Positions 15,852-24,674 of a DNA stretch of 29,636 nt are shown here, piece after piece; positions within the stretch are counted from its first letter, which is position 1, and the number at the start of each line of letters is the position of its first letter. The stretch comes from JAUVUV01 sp964548275 (GTDB lineage Bacteria; Gemmatimonadota; Glassbacteria; GWA2-58-10): positions 1-29,636 of the forward strand of contig CAZJQI010000053.1 in NCBI GenBank assembly GCA_964548275.1, read 5' to 3'. Below the pieces are notes generated by a model. It made no database searches. It was not told where the DNA came from and worked only from the letters and a program-made list of their open reading frames with translations. Both the position numbers and the translations under genes were made by a program.

Positions 15852-17168
15852 TCACGCTTTGATATTCAAAATACGCATCGCCTCGCCCACGGTGTGAAAA
15901 GAACCGGTCACCACAACCGGGCTGCCTTCCGCAAGACGGAAAGCCTGCTCAAGGGCATCTTTCATGTCAGGCGAAACATGGGCCGCCGCCTGTGGAGAAT
16001 ATCTTTTGACCAGGCCTTTAAGATTTTCCGGATCACGGCTGCCGGAGCCTGATTCCGCCCTGCCGAAATCCACATGAGGAAAGATAAATCGGTCTGCCAT
16101 TTTGAGCAAATGCAGGATAAATTTAGCGTGGTCTTTGTCCCCGGCCAGGGCTGTCACCACCAACGCACGCTGCGAAGGGTAAATCCTCTGGAAAAGGCGG
16201 TTCAATTTCGCCGCTGCCGGGGGATTGTGGGCAACATCGAGCACCAGTTCGGGGCCATCCTTGACCTTCAATCTCTGGAAACGGGCCGGCCAGACCAGTT
16301 CTTTCAGAGCATGGCAAAAGGCATCCTCTTGCAGACGCAATCCCAGCTCGGCGAGCATCAGCTCAGCGGCCCAGAGTCCGAGAGCCACGTTGCGCAGGTT
16401 GTGTACACCGTAAAGCGGTACAGACACCCCGCGCAACCTGAGTCCCGGGCCGCGATAGTTGAAGCGGGTGCCTGTGGGCAGAATTTTCAACTGACTGACA
16501 GAGACAACCTCATCGAGAAGGTGGAGTGATCCCCCGGCGCACCTGGTGGCCTCACCTATAACTTTGACTGCTGCGCGCTTTTTTTCCCCGCAGAGCAAGG
16601 GCACTCCTGGTTTGGCTATCCCCGCCTTTTCCCTGGCAACGCTCGTAATGGTTTCTCCAAGATATCTCGTGTGTTCCAGCCCGATCGAGGTAATTACCCC
16701 CACCCTGGGATAGACCACATTAGTTGCGTCATACCTGCCGCCCAGGCCGACCTCCACAGCGGCTGCTCCCACCTTTTTGTGACCAAAATAATCGAATGCC
16801 ATTGCCGTGATTGTCTCGAAAAATGTCACCCGGTTTCGCATGATATAATCCACGTGCTCACTGACCCAGCCGGTGACATAATTCTCTGGAACAGTACGGC
16901 CGCTGGTTTTGATTCTTTCGCGCATGGATACGAGATGAGGGCTCGTATAGAGGCCGCTTTGGATTCCATGCGCGGCGAGAATGGCATCGAGCACTGCAGC
17001 ACAGGTGCCCTTGCCGTTGGTGCCGGCGATATGGCAGGCTGGAAAAGTATGATGTGGATTGCCGAGACAGGCCAGCAATGAACTTATCTTTTCCAGGCCG
17101 AGCTTGACTCCAAAGCACTGAAGGCCGTACAAAGCGTGTACGGCCTCCCTGTAATCGAGACTGGGCAT
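15852..17168 (-). CDS. folC: Bifunctional folylpolyglutamate / dihydrofolate synthase
   Basis: Mur-ligase-family enzyme that joins glutamate to dihydropteroate and to folates, in the cytosol. The ATP-binding loop AGTNGKGT (48-55) is near the N-terminus as in all FolC proteins. TFFETITAMAFDYF, GLGGRYDATNV and SIGLEHTRYLG supply the usual central motifs; LDVAHNP opens the C-terminal domain and VTGSFHTVGEAM closes it. The length of 438 residues is normal. It starts 9 nt after the stop of the aminotransferase gene, with TAGG as a modest ribosome binding site, so it is likely translated from the same message. No accD, its partner in many bacteria, lies next to it. Confidence 0.95.
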   Translation of the reverse strand: MPSLDYREAVHALYGLQCFGVKLGLEKISSLLACLGNPHHTFPACHIAGTNGKGTCAAVLDAILAAHGIQSGLYTSPHLVSMRERIKTSGRTVPENYVTGWVSEHVDYIMRNRVTFFETITAMAFDYFGHKKVGAAAVEVGLGGRYDATNVVYPRVGVITSIGLEHTRYLGETITSVAREKAGIAKPGVPLLCGEKKRAAVKVIGEATRCAGGSLHLLDEVVSVSQLKILPTGTRFNYRGPGLRLRGVSVPLYGVHNLRNVALGLWAAELMLAELGLRLQEDAFCHALKELVWPARFQRLKVKDGPELVLDVAHNPPAAAKLNRLFQRIYPSQRALVVTALAGDKDHAKFILHLLKMADRFIFPHVDFGRAESGSGSRDPENLKGLVKRYSPQAAAHVSPDMKDALEQAFRLAEGSPVVVTGSFHTVGEAMRILNIKA

Positions 17169-17177
17169 GGCGTGGGC

Positions 17178-18425
17178 CTACTTCAGAAGTTCGCCGTAGT
17201 TTTCGCGCACTTTTTCCACCGCCCGGACGATATCTTCCAGATTCTCACGATCCGCAAGCAGGAGGTTCTGAAGGATCCATACAGCCTCGCTTCTGCAGGC
17301 CCGCTCGGCCACAGGGCAGTCGAAGCTGGAGTAGTCGATCACTTTTCCTCGGAACTCGTGGCGGGTGATCAGGTCGTACGGGCCGACATTTTTCTCCAGC
17401 AGCACGGGCTGGCGATACAGCGGGATATAGTAGCCGCCGTGGGCTGGACAGATACCCTCGGCGTTGAGCGCCTTGATAAAATTTTCCTTGGAAAGCCCGC
17501 CGAAAGATTCGCTGTCGTAGCGCAGGATGAAAAGGTGACAGCTTGTCGCGGTAGCGTATTCAGGCACTGCCAGGGGCCTGATTCCATCGATCCGGGCGAG
17601 TTTTTCCCGCAGGAAGGCTGCTGCCTGTTGTCGGCGGGTGAGCATCTTTTCGTAACGCTCGAGCTGGGCATGGATCACCGCGGCCTGAAGTTCGCTCAGG
17701 CGGTAGTTGCCCCCCAGGCGAACGTGCTCGTGCCAGGCACCCCCGACCCTTCTGCCACAGTTTACTATCGAGCGACAGCATTCGGCGTAATCCTCCTCAT
17801 CGGTTACCAGCATCCCGCCCTCCCCGGCAGTGATATGCTTCGAACTCTGGAAACTGAAAGCCCCTCCGAGACCGATAGCCCCGACTTTCCTGCCCTTGTA
17901 CTCGCTGCCCCAGGCCTGGCAGGCGTCTTCAATCACCACCAGATCCCTCTCTCTGGCGATTTCCTGAATGCTGTCCATATCCGCCGGCAGGCCCGCCAGG
18001 TGAACCGGCATAATTGCGCCTGTCCTGTCGGTTATTACATCTTCCAAAGAGGCTGGATCGAGATTGTATGTATCAGGATCGATATCCGCGAACACGGGAA
18101 CCATGTTGGCCTCGATTACCGCTGTGGCTGTGGCGACAAAAGTATAGGCGGGCACGATCACCTCGGCACCTGCTTCGAGTCCGGCCGCAAGCAGGGCGAC
18201 TCTCAGAGCCGAGGTGCCGCTGGATGCAGCGATCCCATAGGCGGCTTCCTGATAGTCAGCAAACCTTTTCTCCAGTTCTTTGACCCTGTCGCCTTGCGCC
18301 ATCCCCCACCTGCCGCTGTTCACTACCGCACTTACCGCATCAAGCTCTTTCTCATCCCAGACAGGCCAGGAGGGATAGGGTGAGGTACGTACCGGTGTGC
18401 CTCCCTTGAGAGCGAGTTGGGCCAT
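17178..18425 (-). CDS. DegT/DnrJ/EryC1/StrS-family PLP aminotransferase
   Basis: Cytosolic fold-type I PLP enzyme of the sugar aminotransferase family. Visible residues: GIAASSGTSALRVAL (64-78, phosphate and cofactor contact), VIEDACQAWG (Asp167 to the pyridine nitrogen), and FSFQSSKHITAGEGG, in which Lys196 is the Schiff-base lysine. LGGNYRLSELQAA is the family's substrate and dimer loop. The length (415) is typical. Members act on nucleotide-linked keto-sugars or, as in AHBA synthase, on cyclic ketones. The opening KGGTPVRTSPYPSWPVW resembles the AHBA-synthase/StsC branch. No sugar-nucleotide genes are nearby, so the substrate stays open. GGAGGA lies 5 nt before the ATG. It has 41 nt to the radical SAM gene upstream and 9 nt to folC downstream. 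Confidence 0.93.
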   Translation of the reverse strand: MAQLALKGGTPVRTSPYPSWPVWDEKELDAVSAVVNSGRWGMAQGDRVKELEKRFADYQEAAYGIAASSGTSALRVALLAAGLEAGAEVIVPAYTFVATATAVIEANMVPVFADIDPDTYNLDPASLEDVITDRTGAIMPVHLAGLPADMDSIQEIARERDLVVIEDACQAWGSEYKGRKVGAIGLGGAFSFQSSKHITAGEGGMLVTDEEDYAECCRSIVNCGRRVGGAWHEHVRLGGNYRLSELQAAVIHAQLERYEKMLTRRQQAAAFLREKLARIDGIRPLAVPEYATATSCHLFILRYDSESFGGLSKENFIKALNAEGICPAHGGYYIPLYRQPVLLEKNVGPYDLITRHEFRGKVIDYSSFDCPVAERACRSEAVWILQNLLLADRENLEDIVRAVEKVRENYGELLK

Positions 18426-18466
18426 TTAATCCTCCAGTGGTGCTGAATTGGGGTGAATTGAAGAAT

Positions 18467-19240
18467 TCAAGTTAAAAAAACCCTCACATCGGCTTCCGGA
18501 AGCCTGGCACGGGCCTCGGCAGCGATCTTTTCGAGCCCGCCTTTGTCCAGCGGCCCCACTCTGTGGTCTGCTGGCACCCGTTCTATTGTGTAAATCTGCA
18601 CCGCAACCGGATTGATCAGGGTCAGTTGCTCGAGCCAGGCTGTGATCTCCTCAGAGCTTGCATTGTTCACCGGGCCGCTGAAAAAAAGTGCCTGAATCTC
18701 TACATTTTCCAATCTCGCCAGACCGTCCACTATCTTTTTGAGAGTTATCCCCGGGTACGGCCTGTTGATCTTTTGAAAAGTACTTTCCCTCCCGGCGTCG
18801 AGCTTCATGATCTTCCGGTCGATAAAGCTCAATCCCACCTGCACGGAGTTTTCATTGACAGTGGAAGAGTTCGAAAGGATGCAGACCGGCACACCCGGCT
18901 TGTTCCTGTCCCTGGGCCGAGAGACTGCCTCGGCTATCTGCCTGAAAGAGGGGTGAAGGGTAGGTTCGCCGTTGCCGGCCAGGGTAATTGCATCCAGATC
19001 GCCAACCGCTGGCAGGGAATTCATCAGCGCCTCAGCTACCTCCGCCGCAGCAGGCAGTTCCAGCCCCTCTATGTCATTGTGCATGTACTTTTGGCTGGTA
19101 AAACCGTACTGGCAGTATATGCAGTCAAAAGAGCAGACCTTACGCTCGGTGGGCAGTATGTTAACCCCCAGCGAACGGCCCAGACGCCTGGAATTGACCG
19201 GGCCGTAAATGATTTGTGTCTGAAGTAACCTTTCTTCCAT
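18467..19240 (-). CDS. Radical SAM protein
   Basis: A 257-residue radical SAM enzyme with the cluster motif CSFDCIYC (Cys36, Cys40, Cys43) in NILPTERKVCSFDCIYCQYG. The SAM-binding ITLAGNGEPTLHP (GGE-like) comes near residue 90. The opening GPVNSRRLGRSLGVNILP is typical of a widespread uncharacterised group related to COG0731 (TYW1-like). It has no auxiliary-cluster cysteines and no SPASM domain. Its reaction is unknown. It sits 10 nt after tyrS in the same direction, so the two are probably cotranscribed. Confidence 0.9.
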   Translation of the reverse strand: MEERLLQTQIIYGPVNSRRLGRSLGVNILPTERKVCSFDCIYCQYGFTSQKYMHNDIEGLELPAAAEVAEALMNSLPAVGDLDAITLAGNGEPTLHPSFRQIAEAVSRPRDRNKPGVPVCILSNSSTVNENSVQVGLSFIDRKIMKLDAGRESTFQKINRPYPGITLKKIVDGLARLENVEIQALFFSGPVNNASSEEITAWLEQLTLINPVAVQIYTIERVPADHRVGPLDKGGLEKIAAEARARLPEADVRVFLT

Positions 19241-19250
19241 CGGACAGATA

Positions 19251-20477
19251 TTACTTTTCCTCGAAAATCACTTTTGCAAAACGCCTTTTACCTACTCTTA
19301 AAAACACCTCGCCCCGCGGATTGAGCTTGAAGTCCATGCTTCCGATCCTTTGATCGTTCACGAAAACCGCTCCCTGCTTGATCATCCGGTTTGCCTCGCT
19401 CGAACTGGTCACCAGGCCGATATCGCGCAACAACCCGGCCAGCCACACCGGTTCCTCTCCCGCCGCAAGACGGTGTTCCTGGGTCTCCTCCGGCCTGTCC
19501 CTGCGCACGAAAACCCGCTCGAAATGCGCTCGGGCTCCCAATGCCGCTTCTTTACCGTGATAGAGCGTGGTGACTACAAGCGCAAGCTCGTGTTTTAAAT
19601 CGCGCGGGCTCTCCCTGCCGGATTCAAGCCCGGCTTTAATCTCCTTAAGCCTGTCCAGAGGAACGGCTGAAACCAGTTCGAAATAAGAATAGATCAGGGT
19701 GTCAGGAATCGACATCAGCTTGCCGTACATCTCCTCGGCCGGTTCTGTAATCCCAATATAGTTACCGAAACTCTTGCTCATCTTTGCTTTGCCGTCAGTG
19801 CCCACCAGCAGTGGCACGGTTATCACCACCTGCGGTTCCTGGTTCCAGTGGCGCTGAAGTTCCCGGCCGAGGAGAAGGTTGAATTTCTGGTCAGTGCCGC
19901 CCAGCTCGACATCGGCTTCCAGGGCGACCGAGTCGTAACCCTGGAAAAGCGGATAGAGAAATTCGAGGATCGAAATCGGCTTACCATCAGCGTAGCGTTT
20001 AGCAAAATCGTCGCGTTCCAGCATCCGCGCCACAGTGTAGAGCCCGCTCAGCCTGAGCACCCCCTCAACGCCAAGACCTTCCAGCCAGCGGCTGTTGAAA
20101 TCCACGACTGTCTTCTCGGGATCGAGTATCTTGAAAACCTGCTCCTTGTAGGTTTCTGCATTCTTGAGCAATTCCTCCCTTGTCATCCGCTTCCGCGTCT
20201 CGGTGCGGCCTGAGGGATCGCCGATCATGCCGGTGAAATCCCCGACCAGGAATACCACCCGATGGCCCAGATTCTGAAAATCCCGCAGTTTCTGGATCGA
20301 AACCGTGTGCCCGAGGTGAATATCCGGAGCGGTGGGATCAAAACCCTGCTTGACAATCAGCTGCTTTCCGGTGGTGATCGAGCCCTTGATCTTGGCCTCG
20401 AGTTCCTTCTCGGAGATAATCTCCGCGCAGCCGCGGCGAATCAAATCCATCTGTTCGTTAAGCGGCGGGAATGCCAT
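19251..20477 (-). CDS. tyrS: Tyrosyl-tRNA synthetase
   Basis: Class I aminoacyl-tRNA synthetase charging tRNA-Tyr. HLGH (54-57) is the HIGH signature and KMSKS (232-236) is intact. VELGGTDQKFNLLLGRELQ is the tyrosine-binding region typical of TyrRS. The C-terminal S4-like RNA-binding domain appears as MIKQGAVFVNDQRIG. At 408 residues it matches the TyrS type with a canonical KMSKS. The start ATG at 20475-20477 has AAAGG about 12 nt upstream. I see no T-box leader in the 211 nt between it and the divergent penicillin-binding protein gene. It heads the four-gene leftward run ending with folC. Confidence 0.96.
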   Translation of the reverse strand: MAFPPLNEQMDLIRRGCAEIISEKELEAKIKGSITTGKQLIVKQGFDPTAPDIHLGHTVSIQKLRDFQNLGHRVVFLVGDFTGMIGDPSGRTETRKRMTREELLKNAETYKEQVFKILDPEKTVVDFNSRWLEGLGVEGVLRLSGLYTVARMLERDDFAKRYADGKPISILEFLYPLFQGYDSVALEADVELGGTDQKFNLLLGRELQRHWNQEPQVVITVPLLVGTDGKAKMSKSFGNYIGITEPAEEMYGKLMSIPDTLIYSYFELVSAVPLDRLKEIKAGLESGRESPRDLKHELALVVTTLYHGKEAALGARAHFERVFVRRDRPEETQEHRLAAGEEPVWLAGLLRDIGLVTSSSEANRMIKQGAVFVNDQRIGSMDFKLNPRGEVFLRVGKRRFAKVIFEEK

Positions 20478-20688
20478 GGCTATAAACCTTTCGATCAGAT
20501 TTCTTTCATCCTAAATATATGTAAACAAAGTGAGTTAAATAACAAAAATTAATCCAGAATGCAAGTCATTTACTGGCTGGGATTTTGTGCCCTTTCAGGC
20601 TTCCCGGGCTTTAATAGCTTGCCAGAAATGACTTTAAGACTTATTTTTTAATAGACTGAATCTGAGATCACCGAAAATTAAATTTTCC

Positions 20689-22797
20689 ATGGCTGAACAG
20701 GAAACGTATAAAAATCAGCGCTCCACCAGTCCCAGGTTCCAGAACATCCTCAAGGTGGTGATGCTAGTCGCCACGAGTACGGTGTTTTTCAGCCTGGGTA
20801 TGGGCTACCAGCTTTTCAAGTTTTACAAGTCCGAACTGCCCTCCATCGCTAAGATGGAACTTGATCCTCCCAACCTGGTTACCCGGATATTTTCAGCCGA
20901 CAGCATTCAACTGGCCAATCTTTATACCGAGCGAAGAGTACCCGTACCTCTGGATAAAATCCCGTTCGATCTCAAGACTGCGCTGCTCTCGGTCGAGGAC
21001 CGCAAGTTCTATTCGCATTGGGGACTGGATATCTGGGGAATTATCCGTGCTTTCTATGTCAATCAGATTACCGGGAAAATCGTCCAGGGAGGCTCCACGG
21101 TCACCCAGCAGCTTGCCCGCGAGCTGTTTCTGACCCGCGAGCGAACATACACCCGCAAGATCCGCGAAGCAATCCTCGCCTGGGAGATTGAACGCACCTA
21201 CACCAAGGAGGAGATCTTAGAGCGATATTTCAACCAGATCTATTTCGGCAGCGGAGCCTGGGGTATTGGAGAGGCGTCCCAGACCTATTTCAGCAAGGAT
21301 GTAAGCCAGCTCGACCTGGCCGAGTGCGCCGTGCTCGCAGGCCTGCCCAATGCGCCCAGCCGCAACAGCCCGCTGGTGAACATGAAAAACGCTGTCAAAC
21401 GTCGCAACTGGGTCCTGACCTGCATGGTGGAAACCGGCGCAATCAACCCGCAGGCGGCCGACTCGATCAAAGCCCTGCCGATCAGGGTCAATCCCCGCAA
21501 GGACAGCAGCTGGATCGCGCCTTACTTTATCGAATATGTAAAATCCCTGCTTCTCAAGGATTACACCGAGGATGATCTTTACCACCAGGGTCTGCAGATC
21601 TATACCACTCTCGATGTCCGCATGCAGAAAGCTGCCGAGGCCGCAGTTGAAGATTACCTTCAGACCATCGAGTCTGGCCGGATCAGGCCTTTCCACCACA
21701 GCACGCGCAAGGATATTATCGGTGAGGATTCCCTTTCCACTGTCGAGCTCACCAACACCGATTATCTTCAGGCCGCACTCGTGGCCATTGATCCGGAAAA
21801 CGGCCACGTGAAAGCTATGGTGGGCGGGAGGAATTTCTGGGAGAGCAAGTTCAACCGCGCCGTACAGGCCCTTCGACAGCCTGGAAGCGCGTTCAAGCCT
21901 TTTGTCTACACTGCTGCTATTGACAACGGTATCCCGGCCTGCCAGGTAGTCGAGGACTCCCCGATCGCGATCAGACAGCTCGACGGTACAATCTGGCGGC
22001 CATCCAATTACACCGGCGATTTCCGGGGTCCGGTAACCATGCGCGTCGGTCTCACAAGCTCGATCAATCTCGTGGCGATTAAAACCCTGATGACAGTCGG
22101 CGCCGAAACAGTAGCCGCTTATGCCCGGAGAATGGGAATCAGCACAAAGATTCCGCCAGTGGAGTCGATCGCTGTCGGCAGCGCGGACGTTTATATGCTA
22201 GAACTGGTCTCAGCCTATTCCGTTTTCCCTAACCTCGGGGTGAGAGTCGATCCTCTGGCAATCACCGAAATCCGGGACAGAGGGGGCAACCTCCTGCGCC
22301 GTTTCCGGCCAAGCCGCGAAGAGGTGCTGAGCCCCCAGACTGTGTATATCGTGCTGAGCATGATGCGTGACGCGATGGACTACGGCACAGGTGCCAATGC
22401 GCGCACCCTCGGCTTCACCCTTCCAGCCGGAGGCAAAACAGGAACCACCAACGACTACACCGACGCCTGGTTTGTCGGGTACACGGCTGATCTGGTCTCT
22501 GGTGTCTGGATAGGTTTCGACCAACCCAGGCGCATTGTCAACCAGGGAACCGGAAGCGTGCTGGCTCTGCCGATCTGGGCTAACTTTATGAAAGAGGCCC
22601 ACGAGGGGATCGAAACCCACGATTTACCGAACCCGCCGGAGGGACTCACCACCCGGCTTATCTGTAAATCTTCGGGCTTGCTTGCCACAGAATTTTGCCC
22701 CACAGAAAATATTTATACCGAAATTTTCAAAGTCGGCACCGAACCCGCCGATTACGAAGAGTGTTACATACACAAGCCGTCTATCTATTCGCACTGA
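20689..22797 (+). CDS. mrcA: Class A penicillin-binding protein (PBP1A type)
   Basis: Inner-membrane peptidoglycan synthase with glycosyltransferase and transpeptidase domains. A single membrane helix (about 20-42) follows a short cytosolic tail. The GT51 domain shows VEDRKFYSHWG (catalytic Glu103), GGSTVTQQLARELFL (134-148), RKIREAILAWEIER and ERYFNQIYFGSGAWGI (179-194). The transpeptidase domain has Ser400-x-x-Lys403 in RQPGSAFKPF, SSIN (457-460) as the SxN motif, and KTGT (583-586). The length of 702 is normal, and no large OB insertion is evident between the domains. A possible promoter TTGCCA (20619-20624) / TATTTT (20642-20647) lies upstream; the Shine-Dalgarno is weak. It is divergent from tyrS. 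Confidence 0.94.
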   Translation: MAEQETYKNQRSTSPRFQNILKVVMLVATSTVFFSLGMGYQLFKFYKSELPSIAKMELDPPNLVTRIFSADSIQLANLYTERRVPVPLDKIPFDLKTALLSVEDRKFYSHWGLDIWGIIRAFYVNQITGKIVQGGSTVTQQLARELFLTRERTYTRKIREAILAWEIERTYTKEEILERYFNQIYFGSGAWGIGEASQTYFSKDVSQLDLAECAVLAGLPNAPSRNSPLVNMKNAVKRRNWVLTCMVETGAINPQAADSIKALPIRVNPRKDSSWIAPYFIEYVKSLLLKDYTEDDLYHQGLQIYTTLDVRMQKAAEAAVEDYLQTIESGRIRPFHHSTRKDIIGEDSLSTVELTNTDYLQAALVAIDPENGHVKAMVGGRNFWESKFNRAVQALRQPGSAFKPFVYTAAIDNGIPACQVVEDSPIAIRQLDGTIWRPSNYTGDFRGPVTMRVGLTSSINLVAIKTLMTVGAETVAAYARRMGISTKIPPVESIAVGSADVYMLELVSAYSVFPNLGVRVDPLAITEIRDRGGNLLRRFRPSREEVLSPQTVYIVLSMMRDAMDYGTGANARTLGFTLPAGGKTGTTNDYTDAWFVGYTADLVSGVWIGFDQPRRIVNQGTGSVLALPIWANFMKEAHEGIETHDLPNPPEGLTTRLICKSSGLLATEFCPTENIYTEIFKVGTEPADYEECYIHKPSIYSH

Positions 22798-22908
22798 GTA
22801 AACCGCGATTAAAGCCTGGGGGGCAGACCCGCATATCTGTCCATATCAGAGCGAACACCTGGCGCCCCCTTATAAAATGATCCTCCTGCAGCGAAAGGAG
22901 CCGTGTCA

Positions 22909-24603
22909 ATGCAAGCCATCGCCTTAAGGCTTATTTTCATGATCTCTCTGAGTTTGCTCGCCTTCTGCTCCCCTGCCCCGGAATACGACATCGTGATCCG
23001 CAACGGTACGATTTATGATGGCAGCGGGTCGGAACCTTTCGTGGTGGATCTGGCCGTAGCCGGCGAGAAGATCGCAGAGGTAGGGAAACTGAAGAAAACG
23101 GTGCGCGGCCGCACCGAGATCGATGCAACCGGGCTTGCCCTCTCGCCGGGATTTATCAACATGCTGAGCTGGGCCAACGAGTCGCTGATCGCTGACGGCC
23201 GCTCACAGAGCGACATCCGCCAGGGAGTGACCCTCGAGGTGATGGGCGAGGGCGAGTCCATGGGCCCGCTGAACGAGTCAATGAAACAGGAATTCACCCG
23301 CCGCCAGGGGGATATCAAGTACGATATCCAGTGGACAACTTTAGGCGAATACCTGGAATATCTCGAACGCCGGGGAGTTTCCTGCAATGTCGCCTCTTTT
23401 ATCGGCGCGGCCACGCCCCGGATCCACGTGATCGGCTACAGGGATCGCGAGCCAACGGCTGAGGAACTGGAGCGCATGCGCGAGCTTGTGCGTCAGGCCA
23501 TGGAAGAGGGCGCAATGGGGGTGGCCTCCTCGCTGATCTATGCTCCGGGATTCTACGCCGGCACAGAGGAGTTGATCGCCCTGGCTGAGGTTGCCGCAGA
23601 TTACGGAGGGATGTACATCTCGCACCTCAGGAGCGAGGGTAACTCATTTTTAGAGGCCCTGGATGAATTTATCACTATCGTGCGTCGAGGCGGAGTGCGG
23701 GGAGAAATCTACCATTTCAAGGCCGCAGGAGGGATGAACTGGCACAAGCTGGAACAGGCTATCGAAAAAATCGATTCAGCCCGCGCCCAGGGCCTGAAAA
23801 TCACCGCGGATGTTTACCCTTACACAGCCGCCGCGACCGGCCTTAATGCCGCAATGCCCCCCTGGGTGCAGGAGGACGGCCACGACATCTGGGTGACCCG
23901 GCTCAAAGACCCTGCGATCCGTGAGCGGGTGAAAAAAGAGATGAATCAGCCGGGAGATGATTGGGAAAACTTTTTTCACCTGGCCGGCCCGGAAAACATG
24001 CGGCTTGTCTCTTTCAAGACTGACGCCCTCAAGCCCCTCACCGGAAAAACCCTGGCCGAGGTTGCAGCCACGCGGGGCAAGTCTGCAGCCGAAACAGCGA
24101 TAGACCTGGTGGTCGAAGACGACAACCGGATTGAAACGGTTTACTTTTTAATGTCCGAGAAGAATGTCCGCAGGAAAATTGCCCTGCCCTGGGTCAGTAT
24201 CGGCTCGGACATGGAATCTTCCGCACCCGAGGGCGTTTTCCTCAAAGCCAGCACTCATCCCCGGGCCTACGGCTCTTTCGCGCGCTTTCTCGGCAAGTAC
24301 TCACGCCAGGAAGGACTCGTGCCCCTGAAGGAGGCCGTGCGGCGGATGAGCGGATTTCCGGCAGCCAATCTAGGCCTTAAAGACCGCGGCCTGCTCAAAA
24401 CCGGCTATTTCGCCGATATCGTGGTGTTCGATCCCGATTCGGTGATCGATCACGCCACTTTCGATAACCCCATGCAGTATTCAACCGGCGTGCTGCATGT
24501 CTTTGTCAACGGTGTCCAGGTGCTCGCCCACGGTGAGCACACCGGGGCCAAACCCGGCAGGTTTGTCCGCGGGCCCGGATATATCGAGACGGCTGGCAAA
24601 TAA
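22909..24603 (+). CDS. D-aminoacylase / N-acyl-D-amino-acid deacylase-like amidohydrolase, HxH motif lost
   Basis: Amidohydrolase-superfamily protein (564 residues from this ATG), exported. The hydrophobic N-terminus ending LLAFCSPAPEYD suggests a signal peptide, possibly lipoprotein (Cys20), though Phe before the Cys is unusual. YDIVIRNGTIYDGSG and the C-terminal TGYFADIVVFDPD are the composite beta-sandwich seen in D-aminoacylases. In the barrel, His239 (ISHLRSEG) and His269 (YHFKAAG) are 30 residues apart, as the ligands are in the Alcaligenes enzyme, and Asp434 (IGSDMESS) is present. However, the first strand reads PGFINMLSWANES instead of PGFIDxHxHxD, and the usual GNCG is GEGES. Substrate is unknown, perhaps N-acyl-D-amino acids or peptides. 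Start: AAGGAG (22895-22900) is 8 nt before ATG 22909; the GTG at 22903 is too close. Confidence 0.85.
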   Translation: MQAIALRLIFMISLSLLAFCSPAPEYDIVIRNGTIYDGSGSEPFVVDLAVAGEKIAEVGKLKKTVRGRTEIDATGLALSPGFINMLSWANESLIADGRSQSDIRQGVTLEVMGEGESMGPLNESMKQEFTRRQGDIKYDIQWTTLGEYLEYLERRGVSCNVASFIGAATPRIHVIGYRDREPTAEELERMRELVRQAMEEGAMGVASSLIYAPGFYAGTEELIALAEVAADYGGMYISHLRSEGNSFLEALDEFITIVRRGGVRGEIYHFKAAGGMNWHKLEQAIEKIDSARAQGLKITADVYPYTAAATGLNAAMPPWVQEDGHDIWVTRLKDPAIRERVKKEMNQPGDDWENFFHLAGPENMRLVSFKTDALKPLTGKTLAEVAATRGKSAAETAIDLVVEDDNRIETVYFLMSEKNVRRKIALPWVSIGSDMESSAPEGVFLKASTHPRAYGSFARFLGKYSRQEGLVPLKEAVRRMSGFPAANLGLKDRGLLKTGYFADIVVFDPDSVIDHATFDNPMQYSTGVLHVFVNGVQVLAHGEHTGAKPGRFVRGPGYIETAGK

Positions 24604-24674
24604 CATAGATAACACTTTCTGTAGGGTCAAACCTTGTGTCCGCCCTCAAACACTCAAAATACCGGGAAATAAAA

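Noticed and set aside
17136..18383. Long plus-strand frame opposite the aminotransferase
   Set aside because: The minus-strand frame has full PLP-enzyme motifs; the antisense frame has none and reflects GC-rich codon bias.
20478..20688. T-box leader for tyrS
   Set aside because: No T-box consensus, specifier stem or terminator/antiterminator pair is visible.
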